A program made the translations under genes and the position numbers. Below the pieces are notes generated by a model. It was not told the origin of the DNA. It did no database searches and worked only from the letters and a program-made list of their open reading frames with translations. A stretch of DNA of 64,000 bases from DATLSM01 sp963722965 (lineage in GTDB: Bacteria > Actinomycetota > Thermoleophilia > Solirubrobacterales > 70-9). Numbering within the stretch: position 1 is the stretch's first letter; the number at the start of each line of letters is the position of its first letter. Of the stretch, positions 54,697 to 64,000 are shown piece by piece. The stretch lies in assembly GCA_963722965.1 (NCBI GenBank), contig CAVROX010000015.1, positions 66,182 to 130,181 of the forward strand, given 5' to 3'.

Positions 54697-57600
54697 CAGT
54701 CCTCCACCGTCGTCGCTTGCTCGGCCTCATCCGCGGCCCCGTCTGTTCCCGCCTCGCCCTCGGCGACAACCTGCTCCTCTTGCTCATCGGCGGCGCCGTT
54801 GGGTGAATCGGCGCGGACCCCGGTCAGGTCCATGCCCAACTCCTCCGCTGCTTTCAACAGGTCATCCTCTTCGTCGGAGATCTCCACGTCGGTCCCCTCG
54901 GAGACGACGTTGGCATCGAGGGAGAGGCTCTGGATCTCCTTCAACAGCACTTTGAAGGACTCCGGGATCGAGGGCTCGGGGATGTTCTCCCCCTTGACGA
55001 TCGCCTCGTAGGCCTTGACCCGGCCGACCGTGTCGTCGGACTTGACGGTCAGCATCTCCTGCAGCGTGTAGGCAGCTCCGTAGGCCTCCAGCGCCCAGAC
55101 CTCCATCTCGCCGAAACGCTGGCCGCCGAACTGCGCCTTGCCGCCAAGCGGCTGCTGGGTGACGAGCGAGTAGGGCCCGGTCGAGCGGGCGTGGATCTTG
55201 TCGTCGACGAGGTGCAGCAGCTTCAGGATGTACATGTAGCCGACCGTCACCTTCCCCTCGTAGGGCTCGCCGGTGCGGCCGTTGTACAGCTGCGCCATTC
55301 CCGAGCAGCGGGCGCCGGGGCGCTCGCGCTTGTCGACCCCAAGGTCGATTCCGCGCCCCGCGTTCTCCTCTGACCAGTTGACCAGCGCCTCGTCGACGTC
55401 ATCGACGCTAGCCCCGTCAAAGACCGAGGTCGCCACGTAGACGCGTCCGTCGCCCTCCTCGGAGTGGGCCTGCTTGTAGGCCTCCGAGCCGTCGTCATAC
55501 CAACCGTTTGCTGCGACCCAACCGAGGTGCGTCTCGAGGATCTGACCGATATTCATCCGGCTGGGAACGCCGAGCGGGTTGAGGATCACGTCGACCGGGG
55601 TGCCGTCGGCGAGGTGGGGCATGTCCGCTTCGGGCACGATCTTGGAGATCACTCCCTTGTTTCCGTGGCGGCCGGCGAGCTTGTCGCCCTCGGCGATCTT
55701 GCGCTTGGTCGCCACGTAGACGCGGACCAGGTCGTTGACGCCCGGCGGCAGGTCGTCGCCATCGTCGCGGCTGAAGGTGAGCACGTCGATCACCACACCG
55801 CCCTCGCCGTGGGGGACTTTCAGCGAGGTGTCGCGGACCTCGCGCGCCTTCTCCTTGAAGATCGCCCGGATCAGCTTCTCCTCAGCGGTCAGCTCGGTCT
55901 CCCCCTTCGGCGTCACCTTGCCGACCAACAGGTCGCCGGAGACGACCTCGGCCCCGACCCGGACGATCCCGCGCTCGTCGAGGTTGCGCAGGCTCTCCTC
56001 AGAGCGGTTGGGGATGTCGCGGGTGACCTCCTCGTCGCCGAGCTTGGTGGTGCGGGCGTCGATCTCATACTCCTCGATGTGGATCGAGGTCAGCTCATCG
56101 TCCTTGACCAGCCGCTCAGAGAGGATGATCGCGTCCTCGAAGTTGTAGCCCTCCCAGGACATGAAGGCGACCAGGCAGTTCTTGCCCAGCGCGATCTCCC
56201 CGCCGGCGGTCGAGGAACCGTCGGCCAGCACGTCGCCCTCCTTCACTTTCTGCCCGGAGTTGACGATCGGCCGCTGGTGGATGATCGTCCCCTGGTTGGA
56301 GCGCATGAACTTGTGCAGCGGGTACTCCTCCTTCTTCGAAGCACCGCTGACAACAATCCGCTCTGAGTCGACGTGGGTGACCTCGCCGTCGATCTTCGCC
56401 AGCACCACGTCGCCGGTGTCGACCGCGGCCCGGCGCTCCATCCCGGTGCCGATCAGCGGCGCGTCGGGCTTCAGCAGCGGCACTGCCTGGCGCTGCATGT
56501 TGGAGCCCATCAGCGCCCGGTTGGCGTCGTCGTGCTCGAGGAAGGGGATCAGGGCAGTCGCGACGGACCAGATCTGGGTCGGTGAAACGTCCATCAGGTC
56601 GACCTCTTTGGGCGATGCGGTGGCGTACTCGTCCTCGCCGGCACGGACCAGCACCTGCGGCCCCTTCAGCCTGCTGGTCTTCGGGTCGACCTCCGCGTTT
56701 GCCTGGGCGATCACCTTCTCTTCCTCCTGGGTCGCGTCCAGGTGGACGATCTCCGGGGTGACCACGCCGTCCTCGACAACTCGGTAGGGGGTGGTGACGA
56801 AGCCATGCTCGGAGATCTGCGCGTAGGAGGAGAGCGAGCCGATCAGCCCGATGTTCGGCCCCTCGGGGGTCTCGATTGGACACATCCGGCCGTAGTGGGT
56901 CGGGTGCACGTCACGGACCTCGATCGGGGCGCGCTCGCGGGTCAGGCCGCCCGCACCCAGCGCCGAGAGCCGTCGCCGGTGCGTGAGCCCGGCGAGGCTG
57001 TTGGTCTGATCCATGAACTGCGAAAGCTGCGAGGAGCCGAAGAACTCTTTCATCGCCGCGACCACGGGCCGGATGTTGATGATCGTCTGCGGGGTGATCG
57101 CGTCTGAGTCTTCGGTGGTGAGCCGCTCGCGCACCACCCGCTCCATCCGGTAGAGGCCGATCCGAAACGCCTCCTGGATCAGCTCGCCGACCGTGCGCAG
57201 GCGGCGATTACCGAAGTGCTCATACTCGTCGAGGTGCTCATAGACGGGCTCTCGTGGGTAGGTGATCGCCTCCGCCGCGTAGTCCTTGATCGGGTTCTCC
57301 TCGTCGCTCTCCTCGGGAATCCCGAGCAGCTTCGGCAGCAGGACGAGCTCCTTGACCAGGGCGATGATGTCGTCGTGGGTGAGGACCCGCGTCTCGAGGT
57401 CGATATCGAGGTCGAGTCGGGCGTTCAGCTTGTAGCGGCCGACCCGGGTCAGGTCGTAGCGCTTGGGGTCAAAGAACAGCTGCTCGAGCAGGTTCTTGGC
57501 TGCGTCGACCGAGGGCGGCTCGCCCGGGCGCTGCTTTTTGAAGAGCTCGATCAGCGCTCCCTCTTCGGTTCGGGTCGCTTCGGTGTCGGCCTCGATCGTG

Positions 57601-58254
57601 TTCCGCATGTAGATCGAGTTGTCGAACATCTCGAGCAGCTTCTCGTCCTCGACGTAGCCCATCGCCCGCAGCAGCACTGGTCACCGGCAGCTTGCGCTTG
57701 CGGTCGATGCGGACGTAGACGCGGCCTTTTTTGTCGATCTCCAGCTCAAGCCAGGAGCCGCGGGCCGGCATCAGGTTGGCGATGAAGACCTGCTTCTCGG
57801 GGTCCTTGGGCGCCATCACGTAGGCGCCTGGGGAGCGAACGAGCTGGGTGACGACGACCCGCTCGGTGCCGTTGATGATGAACGTCCCGCGCTCGGTCAT
57901 CCAAGGGAAGTCGCCCATGAAGACGGCCTGCTCGCGGATCTCCCCGGTCTCTTTGTTTTGGAAGGCGACGGTCGCGGTCAGCGGTCGCGGTAGGTCATGT
58001 CCTTCTCGCGGCACTCCTCGATCGTGTGGGGCGGATCCTCGAATTTGAACTCGCCGAAGACGATCGCCAGGTTCCCCGTGTAATCCTCGATCGGGGAGAT
58101 GTCGTCAATCGTCTCTCGCAGCCCGCCCTCCTTCGGATCCGTCAGCTCTTCGAAGGAGCGGCGCTGGATGTCGATCAGATGGGGGACTTCAAGGGGGTTC
58201 TGCGAGTCGGGAAAAACTCCTGCGGGTTACGGGGGCAGCGTTTGAACGTGCCAA
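54696..58254 (-). CDS. rpoB: RNA polymerase beta subunit, at least three frameshifts
   Basis: About 1185 aa after correction. The rifampicin region S-S-Q-L-S-Q-F-M-D-Q-T-N-S-L, T-H-R-R-R-L-S-A-L-G has the residues of susceptible strains at the main resistance positions. Breaks are at 57678 (extra T; R-K-R-K-L-P-V-T | V-L-L-R-A-M-G-Y), near 57985 (missing base before L-T-A-T-V-A-F-Q-N-K-E-T) and near 58190. Upstream pieces read L-E-V-P-H-L-I-D-I-Q-R-R-S-F-E-E-L and D-D-I-S-P-I-E-D-Y-T-G-N-L. A TTG at 58254 with GAGGAG upstream is the best start candidate. Frameshifts in this essential gene must be sequence errors. Confidence 0.94.
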
Positions 58255-58484
58255 AGTTGGCGACTCCTCAGGCGGTCAGAGGGACGTGGAAAAAGCGCAG
58301 ATATGGGGCAGGGGACTCAACGGGCGCGCGACCGCAAAAAATAACACACGGGGCCAACCGACCGGAGGTCGCGATAACCGAGCAGCTCGTGGGATGCAGC
58401 AGGGAGCCTGGCGAGCGCGCCTTCCAATGCGTGCGAATCCAGTCTGAGCGACTGCGGATCCCCGAGCTGGGCGGGTTCGGCGGC
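58255..58484 (-). promoter_or_regulatory. rplL-rpoB intergenic region
   Basis: About 230 bp without a gene. On the minus strand a small stem (CGACC-TCC-GGTCG near 58370) is followed some 20 bases later by TTATTTTTTG. This could be an attenuator that lowers rpoBC relative to rplJL, as in E. coli, or part of an rpoB promoter. Confidence 0.35.
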
Positions 58485-58883
58485 CTACTTCAGCTCGACC
58501 GTGGCCCCGGCCTCCTCGAGTTCGGCTTTGAGTTTCTCAGCCTCCTCGCGCTCGACCCCCTCTTTGATCGCTTTCGGGGCCTCGTCGACGATTGCCTTCG
58601 CCTCTTTTAGGCCGAGTCCGGTGGCAGAACGGACGACCTTGATCACCGGCACCTTCTGGCCCCCGACCTCGCTGAGAACCACGTCGACCGTCGAGGCCTC
58701 CTCACCGCCACCCTCGCCGCCGTCGCCCGCCGGGGCACCAGCCACCACCGGGGCCGCGGCCGCGACCGCGGTCGCCGAGACGCCGAACTCCTCCTCGAGG
58801 GCCTTGATCCGCTCGGAGAGTTCGAGCACCGAAATGCCCTTCAGCTCCTCGATCCAATCCTCTGTCGAAACCTTGGTTGCCAT
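58485..58883 (-). CDS. rplL: 50S ribosomal protein bL12
   Basis: 132 aa. N-terminal dimer helix L-S-E-R-I-K-A-L-E-E-E-F-G-V-S-A-T-A-V, flexible Ala/Gly hinge, and C-terminal V-K-E-like factor-binding region with L-K-E-A-K-A-I-V-D-E-A-P. Multi-copy stalk protein that recruits the translational GTPases. It abuts rplJ. Confidence 0.98.
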   Translation of the reverse strand: MATKVSTEDWIEELKGISVLELSERIKALEEEFGVSATAVAAAAPVVAGAPAGDGGEGGGEEASTVDVVLSEVGGQKVPVIKVVRSATGLGLKEAKAIVDEAPKAIKEGVEREEAEKLKAELEEAGATVELK

Positions 58884-59409
58884 CTACTCCTCTTTCTCCT
58901 TCTGGGTCTGAAGCTGCTGTAGCTGGGACGCGAGGCCGCCGATCATCGAGCCGAGGCCGCGGATCAGGCCGGTCAGCGGGCTGGCGACGACCCCGGCGAA
59001 CTGACCGTTGAGCACCTCGCGGGAGGGCAGGCGAGCGATCGACTTGAAGCGGTCCTCGTCGAGGCTGAGCCCGTCCATGAAGCCCCCCCTGAAGCTGAGA
59101 ACATCATGTTCACGGTTGAAGGTTGTGATCGTCTTTGCCGCCGTCGCGGTGTCGCCGCGGACGAAGGTCAGCGCGGTCGGTCCTTCCAGTAGCTCGGCGA
59201 GACGCTCCTCTCCGGCCTGCTCGGCGGCGAGCTTTGTGAGGCGGTTCTTGACCACCCGGAAGCTGGCGTCCGCATCGCGCAGTTTCGTCCGCAGCTCGGC
59301 TGCTTGGGGGACGCTGATCCCGCGGTAGTCGATCGCGAAGATCGCCTCGACTGCCCTTGATCTGGGCGGCGATCTCCTCGATTGTGGCTTGCTTTTCGTC
59401 GCGGTTCAT
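58884..59409 (-). CDS. rplJ: 50S ribosomal protein uL10, one frameshift
   Basis: About 174 aa after correction. The start M-N-R-D-E-K-Q-A-T-I-E-E-I-A-A-Q-I-K-G-S is at 59409. One extra base near 59350 shifts the next part, which reads A-I-F-A-I-D-Y-R-G and V-V-K-N-R-L-T-K-L-A-A. The C terminus binds the L12 dimers. It follows the leader described separately. Confidence 0.92.
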
Positions 59410-59477
59410 CGTCTCACCTGCACCGGGCTTGCGGGCCTTTGCCCCGCCGGTGGTCTTCGGGTCAGTGGCGAGGCAGT
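59410..59477 (-). promoter_or_regulatory. L10 leader-like region before rplJ
   Basis: The 68 bases between the rplA stop and rplJ contain CCCGAAGACC, GGCGGGG-CAAAGG-CCCGC and GGTGCAGGTGAGACG just before the ATG. This resembles the L10 leader, where L10(L12)4 binding represses rplJL translation. A covariance search would be decisive; the match is by eye. Confidence 0.5.
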
Positions 59478-60228
59478 CTAGGCGTTCGCCGGCTCCCCTG
59501 CGGCCTCGCGGGCCGCGGTGGGTGCCAGGTCGCGCTCGCTCGTCTTCGTCGCGTCCACCCGGATGCCGGGGCCCATCGTGCTCGTCAGCGTGATCTGGAG
59601 TGGATGTAGCGGCCCTTCGCCGAACGACGGCTTCGCGCGGACGATCTCGTCGATCACGGCCGCGTAGTTCTCGAGCAGCATCGCTCGTCGAAGCTGGTCT
59701 TGCCGATCGCGATGTGGACGTTCGCGCCGCGGTCGGTGCGGTACTCGAGCTTGCCCGCCTTGGCGTCGGCGACGGCCTTCTCGACGTCGTCGGTGACGGT
59801 GCCGGTCTTCGGGTTCGGCATCTTGCCCTGCGGGCCGAGGACGCGGCCGAGCTTGCCGACGTTCCCCATCTGGTCGGGCGTCGCGATCGCGACGTCGAAG
59901 TCGCGTCAAGCCCTCCTCGACTCTTCTTCGCCAGATCGTCGCCGCCGACGAAGTCGGCGCCGGCCTCCTCGGCCTCGCGGGCCTTGTCGCCCTCGGCGAA
60001 GACGGCGACGCGGACGTCCTTGCCCGCCCGTGCGGGAGCATCAGGGTGCCGCGCAGCTGCTCGTCGGCGTGGCGGACGTTGACGCCGAGGCAGAAGTGCA
60101 CCTCGACCGTCTCGTCGAACTTGGCGCTCGCGATCTGCTTGAGCAGGCGGATCGCCTCGGCCGGCGGGTAGGGCGCTCGCGCTCGATCTTCTCGTGCTGA
60201 TTGCGGTAGCGCTTGCCGTGCTGGCCAT
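59478..60228 (-). CDS. rplA: 50S ribosomal protein uL1, many frameshifts
   Basis: Recognisable pieces in different frames: Q-H-E-K-I-E-R-E-R, A-I-R-L-L-K-Q-I-A-S-A-K-F-D-E-T-V-E-V-H, M-G-N-V-G-K-L-G-R-V-L-G-P-Q-G-K-M-P-N-P-K-T-G-T-V and L-Q-I-T-L-T-S-T-M-G-P-G-I-R-V-D. The ATG at 60228 should read M-A-Q-H-G-K-R-Y, but a C is missing right after it. At least four more indels follow. The order and conservation show an intact gene under bad sequence. Confidence 0.9.
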
Positions 60229-60230
60229 CT

Positions 60231-60655
60231 CGATTTGACCTCGACGCCCATCGAGCGGGCGGTGCCGGCGATGATCTTCAGCGCGGCGTCGAGGTCGTTG
60301 GCGTTGAGGTCGGGCATCTTGCGTCTCGGCGATCTGGCGGACCTGCTCGCGTCGAGAGCGTGCCGACCTTGTTGCGGTTGGGCTCGCCCGAGCCCTTCTC
60401 GATCCCGAGCGCCTCCTTGATCAGCACGGCGGCCGGCGGCGTCTTGGTGATGAAGGTGAAGGAGCGGTCCTCGTAGACCGTGATCTCGACCGGGATGATC
60501 GCGCCCGCTTCGGCCTGCGTCTGGGCGTTGAACGCCTTGCAGAACTCCATGATGTTGACGCCGTGCTGGCCGAGCGCCGGGCCGACCGGCGGCGCCGGGT
60601 TGGCGTTGCCCGCCGGGATCTGCAGCTTGATCACCGTGAGGACTTTCTTGGCCAT
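60231..60655 (-). CDS. rplK: 50S ribosomal protein uL11, frameshifted at the 3' half
   Basis: M-A-K-K-V-L-T-V-I-K-L-Q-I-P-A-G-N-A-N-P-A-P-P starts at 60655 and stays in frame through L-I-K-E-A-L-G-I-E-K-G-S-G-E-P-N-R-N-K-V-G-T-L. The rest (A-E-T-K-M-P-D-L-N-A-N-D-L-D-A-A and I-I-A-G-T-A-R-S-M-G-V-E-V-K) is in another frame. The natural stop should overlap the rplA start near 60231; an extra base hides it. The exact 3' end is approximate. Confidence 0.92.
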
Positions 60656-60675
60656 GCGGATCGGGGAGGGTAGCG

Positions 60676-61200
60676 CTAGATCTTCTTGACCTGGTCGAAG
60701 CCGACCTCGACCGGCGTCTCCCGGCCGAAGATGTTGACCAGCACCTTGAGCTTTGCGCGTCTCGTTGATCTCGGCGATCTCGCCGGCGAAGTCGGAGAGC
60801 GGGCCCGGAGATGACCTTGACCGATTCGCCGAGCGAGAACTGGGCCTGGGTGCGTGGCCGCTCAGCGCGTCTCGCGTGTGCAGCATCCGGTCGACCTCCG
60901 GCTTGGAGAGCGGCACCGGTTTGTTGCGGGCGCCGACGAAGCCCGGTCACGCCGGGGGTGTTCTTGACCAGTCCCCAGGCGTCGTCGGTCATATCCATGT
61001 TGACCAGGACGTAGCCGGGCAGCGTCCGCTTCTCGGTCTGAACTTTCTGGCCGTCCTTCATCTCCGATCACCTGCTCGGTCGGGACGACGACCTGGCGCA
61101 CGTTGCGGTTCTGGCTCATCGTCTGGACCCGGTGCTCAAGGTTGGGCTTGACCTTGTTCTCGTGCCCGGAATAGGTGTTGATCACATACCAGCGATACAT
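60676..61200 (-). CDS. nusG: Transcription termination/antitermination protein NusG, many frameshifts
   Basis: The N terminus M-Y-R-W-Y-V-I-N-T-Y-S-G-H-E-N-K-V and L-P-G-Y-V-L-V-N-M-D-M-T-D-D-A-W show the NGN domain. The KOW part appears as L-S-D-F-A-G-E-I-A-E-I-N-E and, after another shift, K-L-K-V-L-V-N-I-F-G-R-E-T. Five or six indels are needed in 525 bp (near 61066, 60945, 60873, 60807 and 60750). The family length of about 175 aa is restored after correction. It sits between secE and rplK as usual. Confidence 0.92.
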
Positions 61201-61234
61201 CTGAGGCCTTTGTTTGGGGATCCCGTCGCGGAAG

Positions 61235-61762
61235 CTAGAGGATCTGCTTGATCAGGAATTCGAAGAGGGCGTCGAGGGCGCCGAGATAGGCGGCCGCGAC
61301 GGCGACGAAAATGATGGTGACCGCGGTTGCCTGGACCAGCGTCTCGCGGTCGGGCCACTGGACTTTTTTCAGCTCCTGCCAGCAGGAGACCAGGAAGCCG
61401 ATGACCCCGCCCCGCTGGCGCTCCGCGGCCGCCTGTTTCTGTTTGCGGGAAAGCTGCTCGCGCTCCTGGCGCTTTTGCTCGGTGCGCCGCTTCTTCTCGG
61501 CTTCCTTGCCGCGCTTCTCCTCGGCGCGGCGCTCGGCGCGGGATTGCTTGGGCGCGTCCGGGGTCTCCAGCTCGGCTTCGGGCGCGCCGGCCGCCATCCC
61601 CACCTCCACCGCTTCGATCTCGGCGATGTCGCCGGAGATGGGGACCTGGGTGTCGTGCTGGGCCCGCGCCTCGCCAGCCAGCGGATCGGGTTCGGAGCGT
61701 TTTCGCTCCTGCGCTTCGCGGGCCCGGCGCTCGGCCTTGCGCTGTGCGCGGCTCTTTGCCAT
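61235..61762 (-). CDS. secE: SecE preprotein translocase subunit with a long N-terminal extension
   Basis: 175 aa. The conserved SecE part is at the end: F-L-V-S-C-W-Q-E-L-K-K-V-Q-W-P-D-R-E-T-L about residues 123-142, then one membrane helix (144-168). Residues 1-118 are charged and low-complexity: Arg/Lys/Glu/Ala blocks around a more neutral stretch (I-S-G-D-I-A-E-I-E-A-V-E-V-G). Actinobacterial SecE proteins often have some extension; this one is long. Six bases after rpmG. Confidence 0.93.
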   Translation of the reverse strand: MAKSRAQRKAERRAREAQERKRSEPDPLAGEARAQHDTQVPISGDIAEIEAVEVGMAAGAPEAELETPDAPKQSRAERRAEEKRGKEAEKKRRTEQKRQEREQLSRKQKQAAAERQRGGVIGFLVSCWQELKKVQWPDRETLVQATAVTIIFVAVAAAYLGALDALFEFLIKQIL

Positions 61763-61768
61763 CGGTGG

Positions 61769-61933
61769 CTACCGTGTCTCCTTGTGCGGCGTGTGGCGGC
61801 CGCACCAGCGGCAGAACTTGCGCAGCTCGACGCGGTCCGGCGAATTGCGCCGGGACTTGTTCGTCTGGTAGTTGCGCCGCTTGCACTCCTCGCAAGCCAG
61901 CGTCACCGCAATGCGGACATCTCCGCGAGCCAT
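61769..61933 (-). CDS. rpmG: 50S ribosomal protein bL33, zinc form
   Basis: 54 aa. L-A-C-E-E-C-K-R-R-N-Y and F-C-R-W-C-G-R-H hold the C-x2-C pairs. A GAGGAG site precedes the ATG at 61933. First gene of the rpmG-secE-nusG-rplKAJL-rpoBC run. Confidence 0.97.
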   Translation of the reverse strand: MARGDVRIAVTLACEECKRRNYQTNKSRRNSPDRVELRKFCRWCGRHTPHKETR

Positions 61934-62034
61934 GTCTCCTCGTTCACGTTCGGACGGCCGTTTACAAAGGAAAACCCCGGGCCGAGGCACGAGGCTGGGG
62001 CGAAGAATAGCGGTCCGGCGCGGGCTGGGCCTGC

Positions 62035-63182
62035 TCAGAGGCCAAGTGTCTTGGCGATGATGTTGCGCTGGATCTCGGAGGTGCCGCCGTAGATCGTGGA
62101 GACCAGAGCGGTGCGGACGAGGCGCTCCATGTCGTACTCGGAGGAGTAGCCGTAGCCGCCCATCATCTGCATCCCGTCGAGAGCGGCGCGCTTGGCCACC
62201 TCGGTGACGTAGAGCTTCACCATCGAGGCCTCGCGGGGAAGCATCCGGTCGGGGTCCTCGTCGGTCATCGCCGCCACCCAGCGCGTCATCAGCCGGGCCG
62301 CCTCCAGCTCCGTCGCCATGTCGGCGAGGCGGTGCTGGAGTGACTGGAAGGAGCCGATCGGACGGCCGAACTGCTTGCGCTCCTTGACGTAGACGAGGAC
62401 GTCGTCGAAGACCCGCTGGGCGATGCCGAGCATGCGTCGCGGCGAGGATCAGCCGCTCGACGTTGAGCCCGGCCATCAGCTGCGTCCAGCCCTGATCGAC
62501 CTCGCCGAGCACGGCGCTCTCGGGCGCATGGCAGTCGGTGAAGTAGAGGTGGTTGGTCTCGCGGCCGCCCATCGTGTCGATCGGCACCGATCTCCATCCC
62601 ATCGGCGTCGCGCGGCACCCAGATCATCGACAGGCCCTCGTGCTTGTTGGGGCCGCGGCTGGTGCGGCAGACGACCAGGACATGGTCGGCGATGTGGGCG
62701 TTGGAGCAAAAGACCTTCTGGCCGTTGAGCACGAAGCCGTCACCCGTCGCGCTCGGCAGAGGTACGTCAGCGAGCCGACGTCGGAGCCGGCCTCTGGCTC
62801 GGTCATCGCGATCGCCTCGACCGCGCCGCGGGCGATCCCGCCGAGGATCTCGTGCTTTTGCTCCTCGCTGCCGAAGCGCCGGGTCGCGCCGGCGACGATC
62901 AGGGTCGTCGCGTAGCCGCCGATCGGGGCGAGGCCGCGGGAGGTCTCCTCCATGAACAGGCACGCGTCGAGCATCGTCGCCTCCCGCGCCGCCGTACTCC
63001 TCGGGGATCGTGATGCCGAGCCAGCCCAGCTCGGCCATCATCTTGTAGATCTCGGCGCTGTGGCGCTCGCGATAGGAGTCGGTGAGGCGCTCGCGCTGGT
63101 CGCGGGTGCCGCACTCGCGGTCGCAGAAATCGCGGATCGCATCGACGAAGTCGTTTTGCTCGTCGCTGAGAGCGAAGTCCAC
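62035..63182 (-). CDS. Acyl-CoA dehydrogenase, several frameshifts
   Basis: FadE-like enzyme of about 380 aa. Start GTG 63182: (M)-D-F-A-L-S-D-E-Q-N-D-F-V-D-A-I-R. W-L-G-I-T-I-P-E-E-Y-G-G-A-G-G, then in a second frame A-I-A-M-T-E-P-E-A-G-S-D-V-G-S (flavin site), and at the end M-G-G-Y-G-Y-S-S-E-Y-D-M-E-R-L with Y-G-G-T-S-E-I-Q-R-N-I-I-A. Shifts lie near 62985, 62760, 62587 and 62435. It would oxidise acyl-CoA to the enoyl-CoA. Its place between arfB and rpmG is not part of any conserved operon I know. Confidence 0.85.
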
Positions 63183-63290
63183 GAAAGGGGAGCCTATAAG
63201 TAGGAGGGCCAAGCGGGAGCGCTCAATGGCGGGCCAACTCAAGGCCGGGGATTAGACGACCGTGCTACTTCAGAGGAGCCTGAGCCGATC

Positions 63291-63698
63291 CTAATCGAGC
63301 GGTTTGCGCCGGGCGCGCTTGCGTTCACCGGTGCGGCGCTTGTCCTCCAGGCGCCGTTCACGAGAGGCGCTGCTGGGCTTGGTCGGGTGGCGAGGGTGCG
63401 GCTGTGCAAGCCCCCTGGCGACCTTGGCCGCAAGCCGCTGCAGCGCCAGGTCGCGGTTTCGTGCCTGGCTGCGCGCGTCCTGGGATACGGCGGTGAGACG
63501 CGGCCCAGACGCTCGCAACAAGCGCTCCCGCTGCGCCTCCCCCAGCGCTTGGGATGCCGTAACGTCGAACACCGCTTCGATCCGGGAGGCCGTCACGTTG
63601 GCGTGCTGGCCACCGGGCCCAGAAGCCCTGCTGGCACGCAGCTCGATCTCTGACAGCGGGATCGCGAGCTCAGAGTCGATCTTCAGCTCCTCGGCCAT
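63291..63698 (-). CDS. arfB: Alternative ribosome-rescue factor ArfB (peptidyl-tRNA hydrolase)
   Basis: 135 aa. S-R-A-S-G-P-G-G-Q-H-A-N-V contains the GGQ motif (29-31) that releases peptides on stalled ribosomes. The basic C-terminal tail (R-R-L-E-D-K-R-R-T-G-E-R-K-R-A-R-R-K-P) fits the mRNA entry channel as in E. coli ArfB. I chose the ATG at 63698; the longer frame to 63749 would run into the tRNA-Thr gene 10 bp upstream. Confidence 0.9.
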   Translation of the reverse strand: MAEELKIDSELAIPLSEIELRASRASGPGGQHANVTASRIEAVFDVTASQALGEAQRERLLRASGPRLTAVSQDARSQARNRDLALQRLAAKVARGLAQPHPRHPTKPSSASRERRLEDKRRTGERKRARRKPLD

Positions 63699-63707
63699 GG
63701 CGCTGGA

Positions 63708-63780
<73 letters not shown>

Positions 63781-63838
63781 AGAACGGCGATCTTAAGGCC
63801 TGGGCTGAGCGAGGGACGGCGTGCCTCACGCCCGTTCC

Positions 63839-64000
63839 TCAATGCGAGTGCCCGCCCGTTTCCAGCTCCGGCGGCAGTGCCTTCGGGCCATCGGGATAGA
63901 GGGCCTTTAACTTCTGCTCTGACATCTCCAGCGTGTTGGCCCCCTCAGATGGGGCGCCGACAACAAGCCAGAGCTGGTCGGCATCCGTGTCGTTGAAGAT
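63839..64000 (-). CDS. C-terminal part of a cupin-domain protein (partial)
   Basis: 53 codons from the window edge to a TGA at 63839. I-F-N-D-T-D-A-D-Q-L-W-L-V-V-G-A-P matches the last strands of small cupins (N-D-T-D-E-P-A-L-W-L-V-V-G-A-P). The tail ends in G-G-H-S-H. The metal-binding histidines lie outside the window, so the function is open. Confidence 0.6.
   Translation of the reverse strand: MFNDTDADQLWLVVGAPSEGANTLEMSEQKLKALYPDGPKALPPELETGGHSH

Overview
The window is GC-rich bacterial chromosome dominated by the conserved transcription/translation supercluster. The zinc-ribbon ribosomal proteins, many GTG/TTG starts, AidB-like and FadE-like acyl-CoA dehydrogenases, an MMPL transporter and a small Arg/Pro-tailed membrane protein suggest an actinobacterium. 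My best guess is Thermoleophilia (Solirubrobacterales/Gaiellales type), but that is inference from gene content and not a measured placement.

Region 1 (about 1-26 kb) is mixed housekeeping and accessory DNA. It holds a Nudix hydrolase, LemA beside a DUF3137-like protein, rubredoxin followed by a Cys-cluster GMC oxidoreductase, a Fe/Mn superoxide dismutase, a secreted glycoside-hydrolase-like protein, a HipBA toxin-antitoxin pair behind four regularly spaced operator-like palindromes, a RibD/DHFR-like reductase, an ABC-ATPase relic, an AidB-like acyl-CoA dehydrogenase, YceI, and a TetR/MMPL/hemerythrin cassette. It continues with tRNA-Pro(CGG), a membrane-anchored DsbA-like protein, a tiny IF2N-like protein, a long-chain acyl-CoA synthetase, a patatin, a PBP4-type carboxypeptidase, ligA, surE and truA.

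Region 2 (about 26-46.7 kb, minus strand) runs, in the direction of transcription, tuf-terminator-S10 operon-spc operon-secY-adk-map-rpmJ-rpsM-rpsK-rpsD-rpoA-rplQ-truA-surE-ligA, with fusA upstream of tuf. An O-methyltransferase and a decayed penicillin-acylase-like fragment lie between map and rpmJ, and infA is absent from its usual place there. Several ribosomal proteins carry long low-complexity tails: uS17 (N-terminal), uL5 (C-terminal) and uL22 (N-terminal).

Region 3 (46.7-50.6 kb) interrupts the cluster. rpsL-rpsG, with a membrane protein before them and a HAD protein and a small membrane protein after them, sit on the plus strand, opposite to fusA-tuf; a flavin monooxygenase follows on the minus strand. 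Region 4 (50.6-62 kb, minus) is rpmG-secE-nusG-rplK-rplA-rplJ-rplL-rpoB-rpoC. Beyond it lie an acyl-CoA dehydrogenase, arfB, tRNA-Thr(GGT) and a cupin fragment at the window edge.

Two cross-cutting points. First, many genes, including essential single-copy ones (secY, rpoB, rpoC, rpsS, rplB, nusG, rplA, rplK, rplJ), are broken by one- or two-base indels, several of them in homopolymers. This indicates sequence error rather than decay, so reading frames should be corrected before conclusions are drawn. Second, at least eight genes have a TANNNT -10-like hexamer 6-8 nt before the start codon, which predicts leaderless transcripts.
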